Source: Callaeas wilsoni (taxonomy: Eukaryota > Chordata > Aves > Passeriformes > Callaeidae). Taken from it: a stretch of 64,000 nucleotides of DNA. A program made the position numbers and the translations under genes. Below the pieces are notes generated by a model. It was not told the DNA's origin. It was given only the letters and a program-made list of their open reading frames with translations, and searched no databases. Shown here piece after piece: positions 12,642 to 23,207 of this stretch; position 1 is the first letter of the stretch, and each line of letters starts with the position of its first letter. The stretch covers positions 1 to 64,000 of the forward strand of contig VWPU01014034.1 in NCBI GenBank assembly GCA_013398955.1, written 5' to 3'.

Positions 12642-13273
12642 AACATGAGTCTCCCGAATCTCAGGAAAGCCAAAAGTATCCTGGGCTGCATCAAAAGAGG
12701 AGTGGTCAGAAGCTCAGTGGAGGTGATTCTCCCCCTGTACTCTCTTCCCATGAGATCCCACCTGTACTGCATCCAGCTCTGGGACACCCAATTCAAGAAG
12801 GATGTTGACCTGTTGAAGAAAATCCAGAGGTGGCCACAGAGAGGATCACAGGGCTGGAGCACCTCTGCTCTGAAGCCAGGCTGGGACAGCTGGGGTTGTC
12901 CAGCCTGGAGAAGAGAAGACTCCAGAGAGAACTTAGAGCCCCTTCCAGTGCTTAAAGGGGCTCCAAGATAACTGGAGAGGGAATTTGGACAAGGGCATGA
13001 AGTGGTAGGACAAGGGGGAGACGATTTGCACTGATGGAAGACAGGTTCAGACTGGACATCAGGAATAAATTCTTTATTGTGAGGGTGGGGAGGCCCTGGC
13101 ACAGGGTGCACAGAGAAGCTGTGGCTGCCCCATCCCTGGAATTGTTCATGGCCAGGCTGGATGGGGCTTGGAGCAACCTGGCCTAGTGAAAGGTGTCCCT
13201 GTCCATGGCAGGGGGTTGGAACCAAGTGATTTTTAAGGTCCTTTTCAACCCAAGGCATTCTATGATTCTATAA
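12642..13273 (+). mobile_element. CR1 LINE, long 3' fragment with ORF2 C-terminal remnant
   Basis: One open frame from 12645 to 12971 still shows the ORF2 C-terminal signature (KSILGCIKRG; VEVILPLYSLPMRSHLYC). It then passes into the untranslated tail (AGGCCCTGGCACAGGGTGCA; GGGGTTGGAACCAAGTGATT) and ends CATTCTATGATTCTAT. About 630 bp, 5' truncated. It is the best-preserved CR1 near the two exons. Confidence 0.95.
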
Positions 13274-14092
13274 TCAAGTCTGAGCTACTCTGGGCTAAAT
13301 CTAACTTGCTTTGACCAAGAAGGAATTTATCAAAACCTCTGCCATTCCTGTGCTGGATGTGGAAAATCCCTCTCAATGTACAGTTCTGATCATGTGAGCA
13401 GTAACTTGACCAGAGGAGCAAAGCATCAAGCTCTGCTGGAGGGATGTGTGAAGTCTTGTTCTTTTTGTTATTAAAAGACACACCTGAGTCCTCCAGAATG
13501 AGACACATACACAAAGCATCAGTGATGTTGGAGCTGCACGGATTTATTAAACCGAGAGCTTGGCCCCAGTTGTCTGTGCCATTGCAATCCTTAAATCAAT
13601 GGGGGATAAGAACCATCCTGAGATGGCGATGGAGATTATATCACACCTGAGGGATCCGGAAAAATCTTTTGCTCAGCCTTTAAGATCGAGGTAATGGGAC
13701 TGCACAAGGCACCAACCTGTTATGGACAGTCATTAATGAGTGAGGAGCAGGAAACAAAGAGGCAAGAGACCCATTAGAGAGTTCAGGTTGTCCCTCTGGC
13801 CAGCACAGGTCTGATTCCTCCAGTGCATCCTCCACTGATCAGACAAGCTGCACCAGAGCAACTCCATTTAGGAATGCTATTTATTGTACTTATTTATAAG
13901 ATACTTACAAAGACAAAGCTAAAAGCTGCACATGAAAAAAATGCAAAGCCTCGATAAAAGCATAGAGAAAAAAAGACGTGAGACAAATTCAGGCAGTATT
14001 TGAGCTTCTTCTTGTGTCCTAATGGGAAAATCAATTAAATTTTAAAAAATATATAAAACATAAAAGTTGCAAAAGTCAAGACACTATGTGAC
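13274..14092. other. Intronic stretch without recognised features
   Basis: No gene, RNA or repeat family recognised between two CR1 copies. A/T-rich toward 14030-14070. Confidence 0.4.
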
Positions 14093-14197
14093 AACCTGGC
14101 CTAGTGGAAGGTGTCCCTGCCCAAGGCAGGGGGTTGGAAAAAGATGACCTTTAAGATCCCTTCCATCCCAAACCATTCTACGACTTTATGTTTCTAT
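14093..14197 (+). mobile_element. CR1 LINE 3' tail fragment
   Basis: AACCTGGCCTAGTGGAAGGT, then CCTTTAAGATCCCTTCCATC, and ATTCTACGACTTTATG at the end. Only the last 100 bp of the element are present. Confidence 0.92.
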
Positions 14198-14792
14198 GAA
14201 CCTGCCCCATTTTCAACAGGGACAGCCCCAAAAGATTAAGAGAAAGAAAGCAGATGCAAAGATTAGGAAAAATCTCCTCCTAACCCTTCACACTTCTCTA
14301 AGTGATGGCATTAAAACATGTCAATAAGCCCAAGACCTGGCAGGAGAGTGATCCAGTAGCACATAGAGAGAACCAGCTCTCCTGGCTAAGATTTTTATTC
14401 AACAAATGAGGAAGATTTCCATTTTCATGACAGAAAAAGGGAGCAGGAAGCATTTATAGGTGAGAACAGTCACAATTAACTCAGAGCTATAACATCCCCC
14501 TTGGTCAGGAAGCAAGTCCTGAAGAGCCCAAGAAGAATTTAAATCACTCCAAAGGCTCAGAATTCTGTAAAAAGAATAAGGACAGCAAAGAGGGACAAAG
14601 CACACAGTGTTTATTACTTCTGCAGTGTTACTCAATAAAATTCAATGGTGCTTTAAAATCCTGGTACAAAGTTGACTCTTGTTTCATTAAAAATAGTCAG
14701 TCCCCAAAGACATAAAAAGTATTCCTGAGATTGGCCACAACCTGGGATTTTTAGAATCTAAACAACAAAAGCATTACACGGCCAACTCCTGA

Positions 14793-14976
14793 CAGCTTGG
14801 AACAGCCTGCCCAGGGAAGGGGCAAAGCTACAATTCCTGGGAGTGTTCAAAAATAAATCAACAAGGCACTTCACAAGGTTTAGTGGCCTTGGTGGCATTC
14901 AGTCAGAGCTTGGACTTGGAGAACTTGGAGGTCTTTTCCAACCTTAAGGATTGTATGACTCCATGATTCTATGATC
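14793..14976 (+). mobile_element. CR1 LINE 3' fragment, different subfamily
   Basis: TTGGAACAGCCTGCCCAGGG, then GAGGTCTTTTCCAACCTTAA and ATGATTCTATGATC. The wording of the tail (GGTCTTTTCCAACCTTAA) separates it from the common 'CCCTTCCAACCCAAACC' type. Confidence 0.85.
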
Positions 14977-15565
14977 TTTAGCACCCCAAGAGAGAGAAGA
15001 GCCTTTCAGGTGCACGGTTTGATCTCCAAACACAATGGGGAACCCGAAAAAACCCCAGAGAGGCTGCAGCAAGCCAGGAAAAGAAGGGAAAGAGGAGCTA
15101 CGATGGGATTTGTGCCATCTGTAGGATGTTCAACACACCATGCCCAGCACAAGAGGAGTAACCCCAACATCCGGTGAGCACCTGGAATGTAGCTGCCAGT
15201 CCCTTGCTCAGCCACTTGCGTTGGTGCTACACGAACAACATCACTGACTTTTTTTCTGTGTCCCAAGTCAGCTTCCCGAGTTTCCTGAAGAGACTTTATG
15301 GTACAGACTTCATGGGCATTCTTCCCCATTTTCTAACCCTAAGAATTTCTTTACCTAAAGTGGATTAGCTCTGCCAAATCTGAACAGTACACTCAGCAGC
15401 CTTCTCCTGAAAAGCTCTAACCACTTTTTGGGGGAAAGATTATAAATAACAAACGGAATAAAACTGATTTTCTCAGACAAAAAATAATATGGGTAGTGAA
15501 CAGAGCAACAACAGTAGAGTATCTTATGCACATTTCTTCAACCTGAAAGCACTTTAAAGGCATTA

Positions 15566-15925
15566 TAGATTCATAGATTTTAAAGGCCAGAGAGAGCAAT
15601 TCTGATTATCCAATCTGATTTCCTCACATAAAATTTTGTCCCATCACTCCCACATCAAGACTGTAGACTGCAGCTGGACTAAAGTACATCTTATAAAAAG
15701 ACATTTGAATCTTGATTTAAAGGTTCGTGGCAAAGCCAAATCCATCAAGCCCCCTGCATAAGCAGTTCTAATGGCTGGTTATCCTCATACAGAAGGATTG
15801 AATCTGTCTAGCTTTAACGCCTATCTCTCGATCTCCTTCTGTGTGAGAACGATAGATTAACGAGCCCCTTGCTATCTATTTGATGTCTTTCTTCCTAGAG
15901 AGGTACTTACACACCACGATCAAGT
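15566..15925 (-). mobile_element. Very old CR1 copy (ancient amniote-type subfamily)
   Basis: Starts TAGATTCATAGATTTTAAAG and continues TTGAATCTTGATTTAAAGG, GAATCTGTCTAGCTTTAACG, AGGTACTTACACACCACGATCAAG. This follows the older CR1 group abundant in turtles and crocodilians, rather than the younger bird type seen elsewhere in the window. It is strongly diverged. Orientation is minus, since the 3' end lies at 15566. Confidence 0.7.
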
Positions 15926-17134
15926 CTACTTAGATGTCTCAAACAGAAATTTGGATGGCAGGAATTTTAAAGTCTGATTTTCAGACGTCAAACAGTTTTG
16001 GCTTTTCTCTGCCCCCTCTCCGTTTTTGCAAAATAGTTTTAAGTACAGGCATTGTCATTACCTGCTTCACAGAGCACTCAATTCAGGCAACTCGTAAGAG
16101 GAAACACATCATCACCATCTCAAGAGGAGAAATAACAACAGGGGTTGTCAAACGCAAATTGAAGGGGTTAATGCAATTCTAACAAAGAATGAAAACAGAA
16201 ATTGGGTTGTGGCATTTCAAAAGAGATCTGCCATTCACCTTTAGGTTTTCTCAGGATAAACTCCACCATAGAAAGAGTTGTGATTCAAGCACAGGGACCA
16301 TCAAGTCAGCCCTAACCTGGCCAGTTTGGACAGGAACAGCACACACAGACTCACAAGAACTTTGCACAACTTCAGTCTGAGCCCTCAGTTTGGAAGCAGA
16401 AGTGCTACTACCACTCATTCACTGCCATTGTCAAATTAAACCTATTGATGCTGGAGCAGCCAAAATTGGTGCTAATGCAGGTATTTCTGTGTGTTGTGGT
16501 GTGGTTGTTCACCCACCTGCAAGCCAAGTGCCTGTGACCACAGCTGGGAGGTTCAAGCTCCCACTGTGGCCATAATCCCTTTTTTACATGGGATGTGCGT
16601 CACCAATACGAGGGTCACCAATCCCTTGTAGTTATGGAAAAATTGGTGCTTGAATTTTCCTGGCAGATGGAGCATACACAACTCATCAAAAGTAGAGACA
16701 ACTCTGTTTCAGAAGTCTTTCATTCCCATCCTCGTTCTAACAAGGACCCCTTGCTACAACAACTGGGCCTCCACTGGGACACACTGGGGAAGAATTAAAC
16801 AAATGAGGAGGCACTAAAATCCTTTCCCCACACCTAGGCCAGGCCTCTCTGTCACCCAAGACGCAGAGAGAACAGACACAGAAGCTGTCCAGATGATTCT
16901 GAAGCAATTTCAAGGTCTACTTTAAAATCAGCACCGATTATTTTCCATCTCCATCTGACACTGGCATGTTTTAGAACTGGGGTACCATGGCATCACCTTC
17001 CATTCAGCAATGTTAGTTTATATCTGTCTGCAAGATAAATTCCTCCAGCCTAATCCAACAAAACTGATGAGCCAGAGCTTGTCTCCAAAGGAGAGAAGGC
17101 TCTGCATGTCTCAGGGCTGGGGAGACATGAGCAG
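15926..17134. other. Intronic stretch without recognised features
   Basis: No coding, RNA or transposon signal recognised. Scattered short open frames only. Confidence 0.4.
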
Positions 17135-17346
17135 GAATAGCATCCCTGCCCAGCCTGCAGTGGAAGGACAGCAGAGTTTTGGTGCTGGAATAGCATCCCT
17201 GCCCAGCCTGCAGTGGAAGGACAGCAGAGTTTTGGTGCTGGAATAGCATCCCTGCCCAGCCTGCAGTGGAAGGACAGCAGAGTTTTGGTGCTGGAATAGC
17301 ATCCCTGCCCAGCCTGCAGTGGAAGGACAGCAGAGTTTTGGTTCTG
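17135..17346. repeat. 53-bp minisatellite, four copies
   Basis: Units start at 17135, 17188, 17241 and 17294, each exactly 53 bp, beginning GAATAGCATCCCTGCCCAGC and ending with TTTTGGTGCTG. The first three are identical. The fourth differs by one base near its end (TTGGTTCTG). Because 53 is not a multiple of three, a minus-strand open frame runs through all copies, cycling through the three frames. It lies 400 bp from the exon at 17747, inside the intron. Confidence 0.97.
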
Positions 17347-17746
17347 GTGTTTTTCTAAAGCAGATAGATGTTTTGCAAGCTCATGTGACAGGCTCTGAAC
17401 ACAGTAGTGCTGCAATGTATTGGAAAACTAGCCTGGCTTGTTCCACCTTTCTGAGCTCTAGCTCTCTATTGTAACAGATGACACAATTAAAAATAGAAAA
17501 AGGATGTGGTCTCAGCAAGGACTGGAATATATCTGTGCCTGTTGGATGGAACATATGGTGGAATATTTTTACATCTTATAAGGAGCTGTGTATCGGACAT
17601 GTGCGGCTGCTCGTGAGATGCAGCAGCAGAAAAGCTGCATTAATATTTGCTCCCTGACAAGAGAAGCTGCCAGGGGCCGTGTCCATGCACAGGAATCATC
17701 AGCAGGACAGCACAGAACGCACCAGGAAACCTTTCATTTTACGCAC

Positions 17747-17824
17747 CATTGGAGTTAATTCGGAAGACATTGGCTGAAGTCTCTTGAAAAAGTTCCTGCA
17801 GCTCGCTGGGATCAATCTGGGTGG
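17747..17824 (-). CDS. TSNARE1: TSNARE1 internal exon (start of syntaxin-like N-terminal domain)
   Basis: Internal coding exon of 78 bp, read on the minus strand. The acceptor (CTTCACAG at its upper edge) follows a long pyrimidine tract and a TATTAAT branch-point-like sequence. The donor is GTGCGT at 17746-17741. The exon enters and leaves in phase 1. It encodes TQIDPSELQELFQETSANVF followed by RINSN. I recall the corresponding human TSNARE1 stretch as nearly identical (LQELFQE..ANVFRINSS). In that protein this is the beginning of the syntaxin-like helical domain, which precedes the t-SNARE helix of a membrane-anchored vesicle-fusion protein. The reading frame stays open into both flanks, but the splice signals and the match to the family define the edges. 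The donor is weaker than consensus at +3 to +6. Identity rests on remembered family sequence; no alignment was run. Confidence 0.88.
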
Positions 17825-18575
17825 CTGTGAAGAGAAAAACAGAAAAAAATTGTATTAATACTGGACACCACCAATCACTTTGAAAGGGGGATGGTGCTTT
17901 AAAAGAGGATGTAGATTCCTCCTTGCTGCAGAAATTTAGCCCAGGTAGGGTGGTCTGATGCAGCTTTACACAGTGCCTGGTCATGGAACTGGCACTGGAC
18001 AGACAAATCCAGCACACCAGGACAGGAAAGATGCTGCTGCAACACGGTGGGTACAGACCACGTGGATTGAGATGGCATTTGAAGGGATTACCAGCAATCA
18101 GAATACAAATAATTCCACCTCATTTATGAAGTGGGAGTATCAGGAACAGGACTGAATGAGAAACCAAAATGCCAAGTGATGCTCAACCAGCACTTTCCAG
18201 AGCAGGAGGGCCCGTGAACAGGAGGGTCCTGCCTATGGAAAAGGGGAGGGAAAAGTGAGCAGAAGGCACCTGCTCCATGGGACCAAAGCTTTTGGGGCAG
18301 GAGGGAGGTGGGAGCTCAGATGGGACCTCCACACAATCCTCTCCTAACCCCCAGGAGAGGCTCCTCTTCTTCCTATTTCTTCCTGATAGCTCAAATGCAA
18401 GGGGCAATGAGTCAGTGCCAGGAATTTCTACTGCTGGTGCCCAGAAAACTTCTCACAACTTCATTCCCAAGGTCCCACTTTAGCCAAGGTACTCAAATCT
18501 GCCCTACAAGGAGAACACTGAAGTGAGGGTTTGAACATTTTGGGGTTTCAGGTTTGGTGGAAGATGGGGGTTTTT

Positions 18576-18705
18576 TTGGCTCGTTGGCTTTTTGCTGTGG
18601 TTTTTTTTTTCCTTTTTGTTGTTGTTTCGTCTGTTTGTTTTGGATTTTTTTTTGTTTGCTTGGGTTTGGGGTTTTTTTGTTTTGTTTTGGTTTTTTAGCT
18701 TCATT
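18576..18705. repeat. T/G-rich low-complexity tract
   Basis: Runs of T interrupted by G and GG (for example GTTTGGGGTTTTTTTG and TTGTTGTTG). The minus strand is A/C-rich. No transposon ends seen. Confidence 0.75.
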
Positions 18706-18802
18706 TCCCAACTTTAAAATCCTTGAAACTGGCTCCAACTTCTCCATAGTTTCATCATGCCCAGAGAAGGAGTGATGGGATGTTGGACTGAGCTGTACTA
18801 GA

Positions 18803-19060
18803 GAATCACAGAATCATAGTATGGTTTGAGTTGAAAAGGACCTTAAAGATCAGCCAGTTCCATCCTGCTGCCATGGGCAGGGACACCTTCCACTATCCCA
18901 GGTTGCTCCAAGCCCCTCCAGCCTGGCCTTGGAGAATTCCAGGGATGGGGCAGCCACAGCTTCTCTGGGCACCCTGTGCCAGGGCCTCCTACCCTCACAG
19001 GGAAGAATTTATTCCTAATATCCAACCTAAATCTACTTTCCTTCAGCTTAACACTGTTAG
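18803..19060 (-). mobile_element. CR1 LINE 3' fragment
   Basis: GAATCACAGAATCATAGTAT at the 3' end, then GGGCAGGGACACCTTCCACT and CTGTGCCAGGGCCTCCTACC through to TTATTCCTAATATCCAACCT. About 260 bp, close to the common subfamily. Confidence 0.94.
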
Positions 19061-21745
19061 TTATGGCTGTATTAAGTCCATATTACAGAGAAAGGATACA
19101 TCATGTAAATAAGCTTTAACCAGGCATTTCAATTTTGATTGATCACAGTCACCAGAGAAACACTCATTTGTAGCGACGTCTTTGGCACCAGTTTTATGGC
19201 AGCAGCTCTCCAGCAGATTTTCCCACGGTTTTTAGCTCTGTTCTGCCTCCCACCTGTGGCAGCTTTTGTTGGGTTTCCCAGAAGCTGCTTTACCTGAAAC
19301 TTTGGTCACGTCCTGAAGCGCCCCAGGGCTTGCCCACCCACACAGTCCAACAGCCCCTGCTATTACCCAGCTGCTCCTCTGAGGTGAAGCATCTCAGACA
19401 GGAGCTGAGATTCATTTCTTCAAAGTCAGCAGGCTGAAACTGCTGCCTGCTCTGCATCCCTTAGCCAGATTTCCCTAAGCTGCTAAAACACCACACACCC
19501 AATCTGCACTTGGCAGAGCAGAAAGATGGCAACAGAGCAAGGCAAAAATGAGGGAAATTGGGAAAAATGAGAAATCTGCTGGATGCACTGCTCAGGTTAG
19601 GGCTGAGGATGCATCTCCCAGTGCTGGAGGAGCAGCTGCAAACCCGGAGAACAGATTTTCCACCGCTTCTCACCCTCACTGAGATGGTTCAGCCCTGCAA
19701 CAGCTGTAAATAAAGTCACGGATCAGCCTGTCAGGATGACACAAATCCAGGGTATTAAATGGTGTTTAATCCAAATGCACAGGGCCTCATTGCTAGAGAT
19801 TTTCCTACGCTTCCCTTCCTGCAGTTCCTCCTAAATCAACTGTCCCAGACACTCCTTTCCTTTGCTCTATAGATGAGGCCGAAGAACAGCAGAAGTTAGC
19901 GTGGGCTCCCCTGCTCCCCAGGAATTCCACCTGTTACTAACAAGATCCAGCCCTTATTAAATCACTAGCAAAAGACCAGCACAGGATAAGATTTTTAGAT
20001 CTTTACAGACTGTGATTACGCCCAGTTTAAGAGGTTTTTCTTGGATTTTCTGGGTGCTAGCATGTTCCAGAAGAAACTGGTCCGCACATTTTGAGATACG
20101 ACTCATTTTGGATGGTTGGGGGTTTTTTTTAGAGGAAGGGGGGAGGGTTTGTTTAACTTCTTTATTTCTATTCTTTCCTTAGAAACACTAAATTTGCCTC
20201 AACAGATTTTTATCCTGGCCCAGCAATCCTGAGTCCACATGCACTGAGGTACTGAACAAAGCCTCAGATGAACCATGAAGCAACTAATCCAAGGGTTGGG
20301 AACTCCCTCAAGAGCCCAGTTGTAACCACCCAGCTGGGAACAATATTGCTTTAAATCCCAAAACAATCCAGACTGCAGACTTCAGCGTGTTCCTACACGG
20401 GGACACTCCTGCACAGCATCCAGCAGGTACCTCTGAGGAGTCATTTAAAATGCCAAAGTCACGCCAGGAGCAAAGATGAAATATCCCAAACGTTGCAAAA
20501 GGCAGGAGAAGCACCAATTTCACTGCACAGACTGTGCACACCTGAGAAAGAAACACCGAGCAACACTGAAGAGTCCAGAGTTGTTCCTTGAAAACTACCC
20601 AAAAATTCAGGTGCTAATTTGGGAGGGTGAGATTTATTTTTATTTATTGGTGAGAGACCAATTTTCTCACGCTGTGCCACAATTCCCTAATGGGAAAGAG
20701 ACAGTGCAAGGGGATCATACTCTGAAGTCATGGAAATACTTCATTTTTTAAGCCTCCACATATTCATGGCAGTGAGGATTATTTATTCATTTAAATGGAA
20801 GAGGACTGTGAGGTTATCAGTTCCACCTCAAAGGCCTCTCAGTCCATATGTATCTAAAAGACAGTACCCCACACCTAAAAAATGCAAATTAAATTTAAAA
20901 AAAAAGGCAGATGAAACCTTTGCCCAAAACTTCCAAACAATTACTTTGAAAATGCAATTCCTGGAGAATGTTTTTTCTGAGAAAACTGCACTGTATCTGG
21001 CTTGCAGTTTCCTGCCCCTGAACTTTTATTTCGTGTCACAGCATGCTGCCAGTTCTGGCTTTATTTTGTTTTTATTTTGCAAAAGAAGAGAAAATAGTAA
21101 CAAGGAGGCTGTTTTAACTACTCCAATTTCAAGCTTCAACACATCAAGCTGAGATGTTGTAACTATTCATGGAGGATGCAGCAGTTCAAGCAGACAAGCA
21201 GAACAATTTAAAAACAGCAGCAGAAAGCAAAGCAAAACTGCATCTGTACTACCAAGCCAAGGAAGACAAACCAAGACTGAGAAGCAAAATGGATGTGAAG
21301 TCTGATAAAAAATTAAACATCTTTGATTACATCAAGTGAATACTTAAATATTATGATTCCCCAAGAAGGAGCAGGAGGTTTCTGATATGCATTAAATGAT
21401 GTTATGCATTAAATACATGCCCCAACACTAACAGAGTTCAGGGACACAGCTGGGAAAAAATGACTTTTATTTACACTGTGGGTCCTGAAGGCTGTGAAGG
21501 TTTTGCCGTGGATGTGTTACAGAACCCCACATGCAAATGGTTTCTCCTTTACTTCCTTAACTGGACATTCTCAAAAACATTTGTACTGTTTCCATTTTTT
21601 TTCTCCATTTATTTTTCCAGGAAAATCCCCTTGGATCCCAGGACAACCCAATTTCCTCTGCTATCAGTTCAACCTTCTCCCTGCCTAGCAGACAGTGATG
21701 CCCTGCTATACGTATTGCTGTTATATTTATTTTTATTTGTAGAAC
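19061..21745. other. Upstream intron, no recognised features
   Basis: About 2.7 kb with no CR1, LTR or recognisable exon. A G-rich stretch (GAGGAAGGGGGGAGGG) sits at about 20132-20150 and an A run at about 20890-20905. Confidence 0.4.
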
Positions 21746-22352
21746 TGTGCTGGTTTGAAAGCAAAACCAGTGAGAAACTCCAAATCAGAAGTACAATTTA
21801 ATAGGAAAAACTAAAATAAATGCAATAGTACAAAAAAAGAAACCACTGACAGAGTCAGGATACAACCTGACACCCTGTCAGTCAGGGTGTTGGTAGCAGT
21901 CCAATAAAATGGTGGTTGCAGTCCTCCAGAGTTCTGCTGAAGATGGTCCTGTTGAAGCAGTGATCCTGTCGAAAAGGTCTGGTCTTCACCTGAAGGTCCA
22001 GTGGTAGCTCTTGTCCTCTGGGAATCCAGTAGGTAAGGGCTGCTTCCGGTGTTCGAAGTCTTAGCTTATATCCAGGATGGGATGCTTGGTTCCTCCCTCT
22101 GGGCAGAGCATCTCACAATGGGAGGATGTAATTTTATCAGTCAATGTGGTGAGACTGGATGGCCCATTAACAGGAGATATCCCCCCTAGAGGGAGGATGG
22201 GTCATGGGAGAGATAAGGAACGCTGCCCCACCCGGTTTTGACAGCTGGCCTATTAACAGAAGATAGTCCAGAGAGAGGACGCAGGGGACACAGCCCCACC
22301 TAGTTTTAACAGCTCCTGAAGATGGTAATAGAATACACTGCAACCCAGGACA
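21746..22352 (-). mobile_element. Solo ERV LTR with perfect 5-bp target-site duplication
   Basis: A 607-bp element beginning TGTGCTGGTTTGAAAGCAAA and ending GCAACCCAGGACA, bounded by the direct repeat AGAAC at 21741-21745 and 22353-22357. The 5' TG, 3' CA and 5-bp duplication indicate an LTR; a 5-bp duplication is typical of ERVL-type elements. No internal retroviral region or second LTR is present, so it is a solo LTR formed by recombination. Sense orientation is taken as minus, from resemblance to songbird LTRs. Confidence 0.9.
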
Positions 22353-22356
22353 AGAA

Positions 22357-22455
22357 CTCATAGAATGTTTGGGGTTGGAAGAAACCTTAAGTATCATCTG
22401 TTCCTGCCACCATGGGCAGGGACACCTTCCACAGACCAGGTCACTCAACCCCCCA
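22357..22455 (-). mobile_element. CR1 LINE 3' tail fragment abutting the LTR
   Basis: CTCATAGAATGTTTGGGGTT and GGGCAGGGACACCTTCCACA. The LTR is inserted at the very 3' end of this CR1, and the left flank of the LTR does not continue the CR1 text. Confidence 0.85.
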
Positions 22456-22896
22456 CCAACCAATTCCTAAAGCAGCAGCAACAGCTAACAATGGCATTTC
22501 TGATATTTGCCTATTTAATTCTTCTTTCCTTTGCCTGAAAAGTCCCACAGGCATCCAGGTAGGTGCAACAGATGGAAAAAAGGGCTTTTCAATACCTGCT
22601 CTGCCAAAGCAAGGCACACTCTGCAGGGGGAGGCCTCAGCTGTGAACGGGACCTTGAGGAACTTTGTGATTTGGGTGTGGACTTTTATCCCAGAAATTGC
22701 TTCCTCTCGGCAAAAATCTGAGACTGCAGCAAGTTTAAACCCAGCCATGCAACATCACCTCACATCTACCTGCTATGCAGGGGTGGCATCTTAGACCTCT
22801 GTGTTACCTGTGATACTTTGGATCAATGCAAAAAAGGAGAAAGGAAAAATCAAAAAGGAAAGGAAAATAAAAGAAAAAGGGAGCTGGATCAAATAA

Positions 22897-23207
22897 TCAG
22901 TTAAGTTGGAAAAGACTTTTGAACCCAACCATTAACCAAGCACTGCCAAATACACCGTGTGCCTAAAGTGCCACATCCTCACATCTTTCGAATACCTCCA
23001 GGGACCATGACTCAATCCCTTCCCCTGACAGCCTGCTCCCATGCCTGACCACCCTTTCAGTGAAGAAATCATTCCTAATATCCAATACAAACCTCACCTC
23101 GTGAATCTTGAGGCCATTTCCCCTTTTTTTCTACCATTTCTTTCTTGGGAGAAGTGACAGACCCCAGCCTGGCTGCAATCTCCTCTCAGAGAGCTGTAAG
23201 GAGTGGT
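22897..23207 (-). mobile_element. CR1 LINE 3' fragment, second subfamily
   Basis: GTTGGAAAAGACTTTTGAAC, CCAAGCACTGCCAAATACAC, ACCACCCTTTCAGTGAAGAA and GAGAGCTGTAAGGAGTGGTT. Subfamily with the 'AAAGACCTCTAAGATC' type end. The terminal ATTCTATG unit is lost. Confidence 0.85.

Larger units (their letters stand above)
10522..17746 (-). other. TSNARE1: TSNARE1 intron between the two recognised exons
   Basis: This 7225-bp intron is bounded by GTGCGT (17746-17741) and GTTGACAG (ending at 10522). It holds a long CR1 at 12642-13273, two shorter CR1 tails, one very old CR1 at 15566-15925 and a four-copy 53-bp minisatellite at 17135-17346. 10522-12641 is A/T-rich and shows no recognised element apart from a poly-T/A stretch at about 10600-10637. 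No further exon was recognised. Confidence 0.8.

Noticed and set aside
12632..13258. 208-codon minus-strand open frame, the second longest in the window
   Set aside because: It is the antisense of the plus-strand CR1 at 12642-13273. The same peptide wording (PCHGQGHLPLSQVAPSP) recurs wherever CR1 is read in that frame.
17050..17415. 121-codon minus-strand frame with internal peptide repeats
   Set aside because: Produced by the 53-bp minisatellite cycling through frames. There is no start or splice context and it lies within the intron.
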